From the NCBI GenBank assembly GCA_027405735.1, contig JAPEHQ010000013.1, positions 186,001-250,000 of the forward strand: DNA of 64,000 nt, in the 5' to 3' direction. The DNA comes from Mucor racemosus. Lineage: Eukaryota > Mucoromycota > Mucoromycetes > Mucorales > Mucoraceae. Positions 11,256-23,281 of the stretch are shown piece by piece; the stretch's first letter is position 1, and each line of letters opens with the position of its first letter. A program made the translations under genes and the position numbers. The notes under the pieces were generated by a model, which was not told the origin of the DNA, searched no databases, and saw only the letters and a program-made list of their open reading frames with translations.

Positions 11256-13986
11256 ACTACGACCGACCTGTGCTGCACAATATGATTTCGTTGTGCCCAG
11301 GTTATTATCTGCACACTACAGCCTAATTGGGCTGTTGTGCCCACTGAATATGATGGCTAAAAAGATGACAAGATTCACATGAGCACAACAAACGAAACTG
11401 CACAAGAACACAACGAAAAGCCTGTATGTGCAGGAATATAGATTCTGTCCATGTACATGACATTACTTCTTCCATATGTACATGATAGTAGAATTTCCCA
11501 TAAGGATATCATCATTTTCCCTATTTGTGCATAATAATAAAATCTGACCATGAGCATAACGGCATGATTGCATGGGCACAAATTGGTTTGTATATAAGCA
11601 TTGTGCCGTTCTCAAAATTCAATTGCATTTTTTACTGGAATGGGTTTTTAAATTACATTTGCTTTTATTAATATAAATTATAGACAATACAATTCAAGAA
11701 TACGCTGTTGATGTAGAGCAATACATGCAAGAGCCAATATATTTACGATTATCATCATTTGTAAATAAGTTTATTGCTATAATGTTTACAGCAACAATGG
11801 TTTTTGCTCGAGCATAATAAACTTAAATAACACTTACTGCTTAGATTTATATGTAAGATTATAAATGTTACTTTATCCAACATAAGGTTTAAACAAATCA
11901 ACCTTCTTTAAACTTAATATTATTTTAGTTTACTACCATTGTCAGCTGTTGTAAAAAGATTTGTTTTTAAGTATAGCTACTATCAAAACTATGGTTATTA
12001 TACAAGGCATTAGATTATCCTTTTTTTTATTTTTGTTTCTATATCATTTGAAATTGATTTATCGAGACTTTGTAAATTAAAATCAACGTAAAAAGTACCG
12101 TTTATTATTAGAATGAATTAAATATGGGTTTATATAGTTATTGGAATTGTGTGATAAGATCTAATGGTCAGGGATCCATTAGATGTGCCAATAGAAATTA
12201 TTATTAATGTGTATGGATATAATATGTTATGTTTCAGTGGTAATAATATTGGAGTCATGAAATGTAACCTTGCTTGGTTCGCATGTTGAACATCATGGTT
12301 TGACAAATGTTCTAAGTTGGTAATTCGGTAATTCCTAATTCTGGTAGATCAGAAATTTTATCACTTTTCTGGAATATCTTGTGGGTTTGTAGCCAGTTCT
12401 AGCTTTTTATTAAGTAGATATTATGAATATTATTGCCCTCGATTTGATCTGGTTATTATCAAGAAATACGTCCAACAATAAAGTAATAAATAATAATGAT
12501 ATTTGATCTTAGAATGCTGTTAAATGAAAATATTAACCTCTAATATAGACTGCTACCTATTATATGAAAAACATTAGTACCTTATGGTAGCATGCATATT
12601 TAGATAAAAGAAAAGAATAATACCAGATTGATAATAGTCTGATATGCCTTTTCAAACGGCAAATAATATCATTGGAATATGAAAACAAAAAGAGAGAAAC
12701 AACACACGTAGAAAAGGATCTTCAAGGCTTTACATTATATCGCGCAATTAAGATCCTGCTAAATTGCTCATTTTAGCCAATGTAAAAGCAGTATTACAGC
12801 GCATCAACCCATAAACTAAACAAAATAGGCAATTTCTGTTATCATAAAAACATGCATTTTCTACCAGAAAAACCGGCTATCATATCATATATTCATTAAA
12901 AAATTGCAAAAGAAGCGAGCCCGTAAGCGACGCTGTAATTGAGCATAGCAAGAATGAACAGCTAATAAGTCTCTTATACTATGGTATATCTAAATTTTAA
13001 ATAAAAAAGTGTTCTTTTCTCAACTTTTCTTATATTTAACCATGTACGGTCTGAAAATTCAGTTTTTGTAGCGGACATTTTCGGGGCTCATTTTATCCTT
13101 ACCAACACTCATGATTTTGATCAAAAAACAGAAAAACAGATTTTGATACCAAAATCAACGTTCAAATACATTACATTGTGAGAGAAAATTGTAGCCATAG
13201 CTAATACGCATTTTATAAAAGCTTAATATTAAATGTCAAGTAATAAAAATTTGTACTTTTACCCCAAAAACGGAATTTTGATTAAAGGATTTTCACGTAA
13301 TATTTTGCAATAAAAATGTTTGTTATTATTTATTGAGCAAATAGAGCGCTAAATGTTGCATATGTGTATATTTTTTGTTCTTATAATTGGTAGTATAATT
13401 AACCCTAAATTTGCAAAACCAGGAAAAAAAAATTAAAAAATGTCAAAATTGATGATCTGGACAAGAATAATTTTCCAAATTAATATTCCGCTTATAAGCC
13501 TTGTAAGTCTTAAAAATAAGAGATTTCATAATACTGGAAAACTTTTTCAAGAATTTACAATGCTATACCCACTTGATTAAGCTTATTACTGTAAATCTTT
13601 ATACATGTTAACATTGTGTGGTAGTTTATTTGATGATAATGTAGTCTTACTTAATAATTAATGCATTAGAGGTAATTACATTGGGGTTTATTTTTACCTC
13701 TCCAATATTATTAACATAAACATGGCCAGCACTGGAATCTATTGCTGCCTTTTTACCCTCTTTCTCTAAGCCAATTTATTCAATGCTTTACCAGAACCAA
13801 TTTAAATAATACTTGCAAATGATTCCTCGGTATTTGCATTCAAATTCCATAAACTAAATTGACTGATTTCATCTACAGTAGTATCAAACCTCTCATCATC
13901 CCGCCTTATGATAAATATCAATTTAAAATCAGAAACATCCCATTGTCATTGTTATAAGCTATGAAAAGCTTGATTTTTAATAATAC
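11256..13986 (+). repeat. Repeat family B, copy 1 (about 2.7 kb, non-coding)
   Basis: Starts at ACTACGACCGACCTGTGCTG and aligns with the left arm of the palindrome (46577-48996) through the conserved block TTTTTGTAGCGGACATTTTC (near 13070) and the end TACCAGAACCAATTTAAAT...TATGAAAAGCTTGATTTTTAA. Relative to the arms it carries an extra segment at about 12057-12357. The first 350 bp holds many TGTGC/GCACA motifs. No convincing ORF. Clearly more diverged from the arms than they are from each other. Confidence 0.7.
12057..12357 (+). repeat. Family D-like insertion inside family B copy 1
   Basis: Absent from the same position in both palindrome arms (compare about 47370-47380). The insert begins TGATTTATCGAGACTTTG and contains AAAAAGTACCGTTTATTATT and GGGTTTATATAGTTATTGG, shared with about 44825-45085. 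GAAATT occurs at both edges and could be a short target duplication. Confidence 0.4.
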
Positions 13987-14459
13987 AGCAATTAAATAAT
14001 AAACAAGGTGGTAGTAATAATAGCATATGGTGAGTATTTATTATATAATAAGTAAGTTTGATGAAGTATGCTTTTAAATTCTTTTAAAAATCCTGAGGCA
14101 AACACAACATCTTGGTCGTCCTGTAATTTCTCTCCATCAAAATGTTGCGATTTCTACTACACAATAAATACAGCTTTTATCAATTTTGACCTCGACGTAC
14201 ATTGTGTATCAGTTTTTTACCAGTTGTATTTTCTTTGATTCATCAATATTCAGTCATATTAAACGATGATTTGTAACATTTCCAAAAAAAGAAGAATAAA
14301 TACTTCAAGTTTTCTGCATATCAAATTATGCAATTTAGTAGTAGTAGCAAGAATTGCAATTCTTAACTATGCTTTTTGAACTTATTGATGTTAATCAGAA
14401 TAATTAGTGGTACGTTCTTTTAAGAGTAAGCTTTGCTTTATACATTTAAATTCACCCAT

Positions 14460-14825
14460 TCGATAAATGATATTGTATTTATTATCCGTTATACCAATCA
14501 ACCAACAACTTTATCTTGATTCGATACGTTTTACAATTAAATGCTTAAACTACACTTGAGTACTTGAGCCACCAGGTATCGCCTCAAAAAAATCTTGTAC
14601 AGGTCGATGAAGCATCACAATTTGGATCTTTTTTTTTTTTTTGCGTTCATAAATCTGAGCTCTCTCACACATTTATAAATATTTGCATAGACCATATCTC
14701 TATCTATTCAATTTAACTGAAACACATTGAACATCAACATCGTACTCGATAAAACGCCTTACTTTATTGCGTGTTAACACAACTAATTTGATGCTAGTTT
14801 AGCATCAGCAGTTGAATCAGGTTAA
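14460..14825 (-). repeat. Repeat family C, copy 1
   Basis: Its reverse complement aligns with about 46185-46515. Shared blocks include ATAAAGTAAGGCGTTTTATC, GATAGAGATATGGT and AAATTGTGATGCTT. It contains a 35-bp imperfect palindrome (14780-14814) that is also in the other copy. It directly abuts family B copy 2, as the other copy nearly abuts the left arm. Confidence 0.55.
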
Positions 14826-14830
14826 TTTGC

Positions 14831-16466
14831 ACTATGGCCGACCTGTGCTACACAATATGATTTTGTTGTGCCCAGGTGGTCTGCACACTATAGCCTGAGC
14901 TGTTGTATCCACTGAATATGATGGCTAAAAAGATAACAAGATGCACATGGTGTAATGCTCTGTAATTTTGGACTAACAACAAAGGTCGATAATATGCTTA
15001 TAGATATTATTCTTGTTATTATAAATTGATGATCACTGGGTTGATGAAGTTTGGTGTTCTTATTTGTAAATTAAATATTTATTAATTAATTAATTAATAA
15101 ATAAATAAAAGTAAAGGGAGTGTAACAAGACAAATAAATTCACAAGAAATTATGTAATGATTTCCTTGTAGTATTTATTATACAAGGAATGAGGCAAAGT
15201 TTTGCATGAATGAAATTGAAATTTTTAACTCATTACACGTACTCAGATAAAAGAAAAGAATACCAGCTTGATAGTCTGATATGCCTTATCAAACAATAAA
15301 TATATCCTTGCAATATGAAACAAAAAGAGAGAAACAACACACATAGAAAAGGATTTTCAAGGCTTTACATTATTTAATGCAATTAAAACCCTGCTAAATT
15401 GCTCATTTCAGCCAATGTAAAGAAGCATTACAGCGCATAAACCATACATTAAATGAGATAGACAATATCTGTTATCATAGAAACATACATTTTTCTACCA
15501 GAAAAACCGTCTATCATATCATACATTCATAAAAAAATTGCAAGAGCGAGCCCGTAGAGCGACACCATAATTGAGCATAGCAAGATTGAACGGCTAAATC
15601 TTTTATACTATGGTACAATAATATATCTAAAATTTGAATAAAAAAGTGCTTTTTTTAACTTTTCTTATATTTAACCACGTGCAATCTGAAAATTCAGTTT
15701 TTGTAGCGGACATTTTCGGGACTCATTTTACCCTTACCAACACTCATGATTTTGATCAAAAAACAGAAAAATCGAATTTTGATACCAAAATCAACGTTTA
15801 AATATACTACATTGTGAGAGAAAATTGTAGCTATAACTAGTACGCATTTTATAAATGCTTAGTATTAAATGTTAAATAAGGAAACTTTGTACTTTTGGCC
15901 CAAAAACGGTTTTTTGGTTAAAGGATTTTCATGTAATATTTTGCAATAAAAATATTTATTATTTTTTATTGGGAAAATAGAGTGCTAAATTTGGTATATG
16001 TGTATATTTTTGTTTTTATAATTGGTAGTATAATTAACTCGAAATTTGCAAAACCAGAAAAAAAATGTCAAAATTGATGATCTGGACAAAAATAATTTTC
16101 CAAATTAATATTCCACTTATAAGCCTTGTAAATCTTAAAAATAAGAGATTTTATAATACTTGAGAACTTTTTCAAGAATTTACGATGCTGTATCCACTCG
16201 GTTTAAGTTTATTATTGTAAATCTTTATACATGTTAATATTGTGCGGTAGTTTATTTGATCATAATATAGTCTTACTTTATAATTATTGTGCTAGAGGGG
16301 GTGATTTACATTGAATTTTAGCCTTACATCTCCAATATCATAAACATAAACATGGTCATCACTGGAACCTATTTATTGCCACCTTTTTATTCTCTTTGTC
16401 CTAAGCCAATTTATTCAATGCTTTACCAGAACAAACTTACTTTTGACCTATAAAAATTGATTTATT
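14831..16466 (+). repeat. Repeat family B, copy 2 (internally deleted)
   Basis: Starts ACTATGGCCGACCTGTGCTA. After about 120 bp it jumps past roughly 0.9 kb present in the palindrome arms, and the gap is filled by a 287-bp LTR-like sequence. It then resumes at CAGATAAAAGAAAAGAATAC and runs to the end block CTTACTTTTGACCTATAAAA, an end it shares with the right arm and not with copy 1. Confidence 0.65.
14951..15237 (+). mobile_element. Putative solo LTR at the deletion junction of family B copy 2
   Basis: A 287-bp segment starting TGTAATG and ending CATTACA, the terminal inverted TG...CA signature of LTRs. It holds an AATTAATT-type simple repeat in the middle. Sequence on the two sides corresponds to positions about 0.9 kb apart in the intact repeat. 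No target duplication is seen (CATGG before, CGTAC after), which fits loss of flanking DNA after insertion. Confidence 0.45.
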
Positions 16467-17142
16467 AATTAATCAAATTAAGTATCCTTCAATATAGAAA
16501 GGGTACGAATCAAGTTATTAACACATGCTTGCATTAGAGATCTTTGGGAAGAAATTCAAAGGTATTAAATGTTTTGAAGACTGAACATGATGATATTTTA
16601 GAAAATATTGAATTAGAAAGTCATCAGTCAGATTCAAAAACAAAATCTTGGATGCCAGATATCTCGTCATGATACTAAGTTTCCGTATCATGTCTACTGA
16701 TTAATTTGAAAAGATGGTCAGCCCATTTTCATACATAGGATGAATGAAAGTAATGACAATCAAGAATTATAGGTAGAGGACCCTACCTCATTTGTACTGG
16801 ATGAATGATTATGTTAAGGATAATTAAGCGTACCTATTTTTGATCAAACATACTTACCCCCCAATTAAAATATGTTTCAAACTTGAAATTTGAAGTTTAA
16901 TAAATCTGCAAGTACAGATCTTCATACATCTCACATGCATATTGTAATATTGGTAATAAATTACCATTAGATCAACTATTTTGAACTAGAACAGATATGA
17001 AGATGAATCACATCTGTATTACTTATAATACATTATTCATTGGAAAAAAAAAAGGGAGTTTATAATGTCTGTACATAAAGCTAAAAGGAGGAGAAGTGAT
17101 TATAACAGTTAATTACATATTAAAAAGGATTCTTTTCGTTGA
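16467..17142. other. Unassigned sequence downstream of the Sec2 gene
   Basis: No gene recognised. Contains the expected 3' flank of the minus-strand Sec2 gene and short spurious ORFs. Confidence 0.3.
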
Positions 17143-17204
17143 TTAATTAAAGTCCTCTGTAGGTGAAGTAGTAGTAGGAATAGTAGGAGTAGTAGGAGTA
17201 GTAG

Positions 17205-17240
<36 letters not shown>

Positions 17241-19100
17241 GAGTAGTAGTGGTGGTAGTAATGGTAGTGGTATCTGTAGTGGTTTCATCAGCAACAATAC
17301 CATTATGAATAGTATCAATAGGATTAGTATTAGCGGTGGTCATATTATTAGTCGTTGTAAGATGTGAAACTTCATGCTGTTGTGGAGGCGTTAATGGTGG
17401 TTCCGGTTGTTGATCACTTTTCTCGGTTGTTGTAATTGGAGAACTGAGTGATGATGTTGTGGTATGGATGTCATCCAAACTTCCCCTACGTGTTTCCTGT
17501 TCATTTGCAGTTTTTACTGATTTAGGTAAAGGGGATGATTCCGAAGTTACCACTTTAGGCTCTTGATCTACACCAGATGTTCTCAGGGTCCAAGGCAATG
17601 CTCCCATTCTAATTATATTATATATTAATAAATAAGTTTTGTCGAAGAAAAACAACAACATTACCTTGCATAAAACATTTGCAACCTTAAGCGCATTGCT
17701 TCATGATACAAATCAGGGATGCTTCTATTGTTGTATAATCCTTGCCTAATATTACGAATTAATACATAAAACTCACAAACAGCAACTAAACGATCTCTGC
17801 AAAAACGATCAATGCAAGCCCAATCATCGAAATAAGAAATTCTAAAACGATAAGGCAAAGCTGTGCCATCATTTCTTCCACAAGCTTGACAACCGCTAAA
17901 CACGGTTGTTTGATTATTACTGCTAAATCTCTCCCACATCATTGATTTGGCACCCGAGATCTTGAGTGGTAATTCACCGATGGCACGTTTAGCTTGTTCT
18001 TCAGCAAAGCCTTGTGGAGATTCTTCAATGAAACAAGTATTCAAAACAATGGCTTCATTCATTTTGCGGGCTGATAATCTACTATTTGGACCAAATCGTA
18101 AACAAGCCTCAACATCTTCTTCTTGGCAATTCTTCATGAAGGGTATAGTATGAATCTTTTTTAGACTGACAGCAGTACCAGTCTTTACGAATTCTTGAAA
18201 CTCATCCAACATCATAGTATCTATATGTGCATTTTTTTGTTCATGCAAATTCATACGTTCAGCTAAAAGACTTGTAATATCCTTGATATGATCTGGAGTT
18301 TTAGGTACTTCCATTACAGTCTTCTCAACCTCCATCATATCCTCCATACGTTTTCTTAACTCCTTCAATTGCATCTGCTCAGCTCCTAAACGATCTCTTG
18401 TCTCCTGTAATTGATTTTCCAAATGCTTTTGAGCTACTTCCAAATTATATTTTTCACGTTTTTCATTTGCAACCATGCCGTTTGCTTCTTCAAATAATCT
18501 TCTCGATAGATCTTCTAATTCGCTTTCAACCATATCTTTAGAATGTTGAATTTCTGCTACTCGTTCAATTTCATCCACATATTTGTCATTGAATAATTCC
18601 ATATCGTTTTGTAAGGTTTGAAAATTAGCAGTTTTATCATCAAGCTCATTCATTACTTGTTCTAATCGGGTGTTAAGTTGACCTATTTTAGCTAATTGGT
18701 CTTCGATATTTCTTTGTTCAGATTTTAATTGTTCTTGTAAAGTTTCGATTTCTTTTTCATATTGAATTTTCTCGGTTAAAAGCTCTTGAATAATTGGAAT
18801 AGGATTATTACAAAGCGAACAAATAGTTATATCATCTTCTTTGAATATATGTTGGCATGGACAATCCGAATCATCCAGTTTTTCTACATCATTTTCAGTA
18901 GTTTGTTGAAGTGGAGATGGTTTCAATTTATTGGGTATGATAGGGGAAGATGAACTAGGTGATATTGGAAGAGAAGGTGGAAGTGGAATAAACTTTGCTT
19001 CGGGATTAACATTGTTATCACCAAGTGCTTGTAAACTAGTATAAAGATGAGCGATATCTTTTTCTTGCTTCTGTGGTTTTTCTTGTTGGATTGGTTCCAT
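17143..19100 (-). CDS. SEC2: Sec2-type guanine nucleotide exchange factor for a Rab GTPase
   Basis: Two exons: 19100-17665 and 17608-17143 (1,902 nt, 633 aa) with a 56-bp intron; the junction reads ...QMFYAR|MGALPWT. Sec2/Rabin8 proteins load GTP onto Sec4/Rab8 on secretory vesicles and drive polarised exocytosis. A long coiled coil spans about residues 100-270 and includes the Sec2 signature RLFEEANGMVANEKR (about 201-215). The C-terminal half (CQACGR, CIDRFCRDRLVAVCEFYVLI, then MRLRLQMFYARMGALP) matches the conserved region of fungal Sec2 and animal Rabin8. An N-terminal cluster, CPCQH...CSLC (80-98), could bind zinc. The last 150 residues are Ser/Thr-rich and end in a long Thr/Pro tract encoded by a GTA-type microsatellite (about 17160-17260), likely length-variable. 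Confidence 0.9.
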
Positions 19101-19212
19101 GTGATATAGTGTTTAAATTTGAAAGAGAAAAAAAGAGCGAAAAAAAAAGTAAACAAATAAAAAAAGAGGATTTTATTGTGTCTATAATACAATATTTCAC
19201 GTGATATATGAA

Positions 19213-20198
19213 TTAGATGGTAGGAGGGGTTACTTCTCCTCTCCAAATCTCTTCAATTACTTTACCATGTAAAATGTGTCTATCTATAATTGTTGGCACA
19301 TGGCATTGTCTAACATTGCCATACATATGGCCACCTAAACCTCGTTGGTGAATGATGAGATTACCTGCAAATTTATGGCCTATCAAAATGTGAAGAAAGG
19401 GTCAACATCACTGAGCTCCCCGCTTTGAATACACACATTGCCCTTACCTCCAAAGTGACTAGTACCCCATACTTCTACCTTGTCATGCAACCCTTTCTCT
19501 TGAATTACTCGATTAAATTCATCAACAATCAATGGACCCAATTGTCCACATCTTAAATCTCGGCGAGCATGTGTACACACAAAAATAACTGTATCTGCGT
19601 TGATATCTTCCCATTCCTTTTGAGGAGGTAATGAATTGTATGGATTTTGCCAAATCGATTCTAATGCACTATAGAATGGAGAATTGCTGTCAATTATACC
19701 ATTCGTTGAAGATACACCCTTAAACATTTTAAATTCGGGAAAGAGCATGACATCTGGTTTGGTTGATGTCGCAGGTCTTTCAGCTACAGTTGCCAAAACA
19801 GCGTTATCATTGGGTACTTGTGGTCGATTTTGTTTGAGCCATTGATTTTCCGTTGTCATTAATGATTGCATAATTCCTGGAATTGCTTCTACTTTAGCAC
19901 GAGTCCATTCCATCGCATCAGCACCAATGCAACCTACTAAATGTCTAGTGCTAGCAGGTCTTGTCATGGGATCTATCATATCAATCTTTTTACCAAGAAC
20001 GGGAGGAAAAGGATGAGTTTTACATGGCACAAACCCATTTTCTCCTTGTTTTGCTTCTGCATCAGGACAACATGGCTCAAATCTAGAAAATGGAAATGGC
20101 TTTTCGTCAAATGGAACATGATGTTTAGGTGTTATTGTCGTAGAATAAAGTCGTAAAATGCTAGACTTTTTCATCAAGTTTGTTGTTGTGCGCAACAT
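19213..20198 (-). CDS. Apd1-like thioredoxin-fold [2Fe-2S] protein (sucrase/ferredoxin-like family)
   Basis: Two exons: 20198-19448 and 19379-19213 (918 nt, 305 aa). Removing the 68-bp intron restores the family motif SHFGGHKFAGNLII, which the unspliced frame destroys. The Suc_Fer-like family includes yeast Apd1 and Aim32, whose C-terminal domain holds a [2Fe-2S] cluster with two Cys and two His ligands. Here CTHARRDLRC supplies two Cys and HFGGH the His pair. The N-terminal part has FEPCCPDAEA, and the first 25 residues are Ser/Thr/Arg-rich and could act as a mitochondrial presequence (inference). The C-terminus ends IEEIWRGEVTPPTI. It lies 113 bp upstream of the Sec2 start in tandem. Confidence 0.88.
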
Positions 20199-20533
20199 GT
20201 TTAATATAAGGAAACAAGAAAGAGTGATGAATAAAATAGAAAAAAAAGATTGAACCTTGTCCTTTTTATAATCCCAGCATTGACAATAAGAAGTGAAGAC
20301 TCGTCCGCGCCCAGCGCGCTAGTTCGGAAGTAAAGATGCGCTTTCTCGGTTATGAATGATTCGAAGTGAACTTTAGTTTATTATAGTATATATATATATA
20401 TGACGAAAGAAAAAAGAGGAAGAAGGAGAAGAAAAAAAAAAGGTGATTATTCGATGATTTTGAATCTGGGTGCGTATTTAGTAGATGAACTGTACAAAAT
20501 AAAGGTAAATATGTTTGTTTATAATAAAATGAA

Positions 20534-21143
20534 TTACTGTTGTTGAGCCTCGAACTTTATACGTGATTGAGCGAAAAGTAATTCTTGTTGTCGTAGTAAT
20601 TCTTCTTCAGAAATGCCAGTGTTTTCTAATCTTGTACTCTTCTTATCTCGGTCCTTTTTTTTATTGTTTAGAATTAGTTGTTAATTCACTATAAAATACC
20701 TAGAAATATACCTTTTGTTGTTTCTTGTGTTCTTTAAAAACATCATCCACTTCTTCGACATATTCTTCAAAGCCAAGTGCTTGTAATGCTGCAACAACAT
20801 GTTCCCCTGCAATCGTCTTTTTAGTTTCTTTTTCGCAAATTTCATTAGCTTCAGATGCAATTAAGTGAATAAATTCTATAAAAAATTGTTAATAAACTAA
20901 ATCAAATGAATTGTGATTTCAAATCTTACCAACACAACAATCGATTAAAAGATCGCGTGTGTCTTTTGCACACACAATATCATCAGGCATCATTTCATTT
21001 ATTAACTTTTGGACAGTAGCTATGAAAACGCAAAAGGAAATATTAGAAATTCCTTTCTAAAACCCCAATTTTTCTCTTTTCTTACCTTTGGGAAGTGAGA
21101 GTTCATCATCACCATTAGGCCCTGTGCGTTCATTATCACTCAT
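20534..21143 (-). CDS. Negative cofactor 2 beta (Dr1), TBP-binding repressor subunit
   Basis: Four exons: 21143-21086, 21019-20930, 20875-20712, 20653-20534. They sum to 432 nt (143 aa); the first exon codes for only 19 residues. NC2-beta pairs with NC2-alpha (DRAP1) through histone folds, clamps TBP on the promoter and blocks TFIIA/TFIIB entry. The histone fold is seen as LSLPKATVQKLINEMMPDD, CCVEFIHLIASEANEICEKE and KKTIAGEHVVAALQALGF, which aligns closely with human DR1. The C-terminal helix STRLENTGISEEELLRQQEL also matches. The protein ends soon after, lacking the Gln/Ala-rich tail of animal Dr1. It is tandem with the Apd1-like gene, 335 bp apart. Confidence 0.95.
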
Positions 21144-22084
21144 CTTTCTATTAGAGGATTAGCTTTGATAACAGGAAGAAAAAAAAAAGAAGGAAAAGAA
21201 GAAAATATTCCCTCTTGTTATTCACTCACTTGACTTGACGGAGGAAAAAAATGGAAGCATTGTGCGTTGATGTGACCAAAAATCCGGTGGCTTTCTTTCT
21301 GAGGCAAGTCAGACGCCAATTAAATGTATAAAATCAAACGAAACATGCTAATGGTTTGGTTAAAAAAAAACGTGAATAAATATTCAAATATAATTATTAC
21401 ACAAAGGCATCTTTAAATCAAGAGAAAAAAAAAATACAATCATCTTTGCTGCAAATGCATCTCTCAATGGGTTTACTTTGAATAGTCAGTGTTATTAAGA
21501 AAAGACGACTACCTATGATCTTGATGCATATATCATCACAACCATCATTATTAGAACTATAGAAATCTGACCTTGTTTTTCTTTTCTTTTTTTATCATAA
21601 TCTCAAACTTAAAGTATCAATTCTTAAACTTTTTGAGGAGCAACTCAAAATAAAAAAAATATGAGGGTATACCTGATATGCTGTTTATTTAGTTTTTTTT
21701 TTCCATATGTTCCATGTCAATTATGGGCTCAAATAAATCCTTGGCATCTCTGAAATGACATCAAAAAGTGAAAATATGTGGGATGTATCAGAGATAATGC
21801 TATCAGAAAAGGCGTACTATTTAGACTGAAAATATGTTTAGAATTTCAAACTAGATTTCATGTATAATTTATCTGTATGGTCTTCAATATAAGTGAGCAG
21901 GCGTCTTTTTATTGTAATAAGCTGAAAACATTTTTTTTTATTACTTATTTATTTGACATCGATTATGAAGTCTTTTACAAACAAGTTTTAAAATTTCAAT
22001 CTTCAAACTCGGAGCGTGCCCTCTTTCCTATAATTAACCTCATACTAAACACTTTTTAGGACATACCTTAGGCATTTCTAAACA
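21144..22084. other. Upstream region of the Dr1 gene, then unassigned AT-rich DNA
   Basis: The first 200 bp is the likely Dr1 promoter, with purine-rich AGAAAA tracts. The remainder shows short spurious ORFs only; family A sequence starts near its end. Confidence 0.35.
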
Positions 22085-23024
22085 GATATGAATTGGTCGC
22101 ATTATGTTACCTATCCCTAAATTTATTTTATACCTTAAGAAAAGACTCGAAAACACGTAAAGATCACTGCTTTTCCCTTGAAAACTGGGTTTCACTTTTC
22201 ATCCCTGATCTACTTTTTTTTTCACTAAATAACACCAAGGAAAAATTATATGCCAATGTACCTGAGATGTTCAGCTTTAATCCAAAAATGAGTATCCGGA
22301 AATATCCTACTGTTTGCAGTTGGTATTAATTTTTCAGTGCTAAGGTTTCAGATTTTTTACGCGTATTTTACTGCTAATGGATTGAAAACTTTGAGGCTTC
22401 ATATCTCCAGAAAAAATTAAGCTATACTAACATTTTTTAATAATAAAATTTACTTGTTTTGAAGTGTTCTATAACATATTTTAATAAAAAAAAATTCTAA
22501 GCACTTTTATTTTTTTCATTTTTTTTGGACATTTCTATAGTAGGTTTCAAAATATTGGCTAAATTGAGCAACATTTTTTTTGCATTCATGTCATTAAGCT
22601 CGTTGAGCTCTCTTGGACCCAATTTAGTTTTTTTCGAAATATTGGTTTTTCATGGAGATATCCTCAAAAATGTATACAAAAAATTACCTTCATTTCTAGC
22701 TCCCATTTTTCCCTTATATACCCTCATCCCAAATTCTGAAACTGAAAAAAATTTGGACAAAAATCTTGTTTTCTCTACGAAAAATGTAGATAAACAGTTA
22801 AATAATAGCTCGATCGATAGATAATTATTTTGCGGATTATCTCAATTAATTATATTTTAAATATGCTTATAAAAATTGATATGTATCTTCAGAAAACCTC
22901 TAAAATTTCAATTGCATTTTACAAAAAAAATTATGTGAAATGTTTGTCTAGTTTTTATTTAGATAGATGCAGAATCCAAAACTGTACAAAAACTATCTAA
23001 TTTGCTAGGTCGAGTTACTTTGCA
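22085..23024 (+). repeat. Repeat family A, copy 2
   Basis: Aligns with about 9060-9987 along nearly its whole length. Homology stops at ACTTTGCA, 20 bp before the poly(T) that marks the 3' end of the LINE, so the LINE seems to have landed in or at the edge of this repeat. Confidence 0.6.
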
Positions 23025-23041
23025 CTTTGTTACGCATTTTC

Positions 23042-23079
<38 letters not shown>

Positions 23080-23281
23080 GTTTTATTAATTGCTCCGTGT
23101 AAGACAAGAGTGGGACTTCCTATCCAAGAGGCGGGCGCAATGTAGAAGTAATAATTGAGAAAATAAATGAAAGATGAAAAGACAAGGTAATAAGGAACAA
23201 TAGATATAAGATAAAAATAATAAAGAGAACTAATATATCAAGAATGAGAAAAAAGAAAAAAGGATGACCAGGAGAGTTGAA

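Noticed and set aside
17109..17318. Poly-Leu ORF
   Set aside because: Other-frame shadow of the GTA microsatellite that encodes the Thr/Pro tail of Sec2.
23025..23044. Target-site duplication for the LINE
   Set aside because: The bases before the poly(T) (TTACGCATTTTCG) were not found again at the 5' side, so none is claimed.
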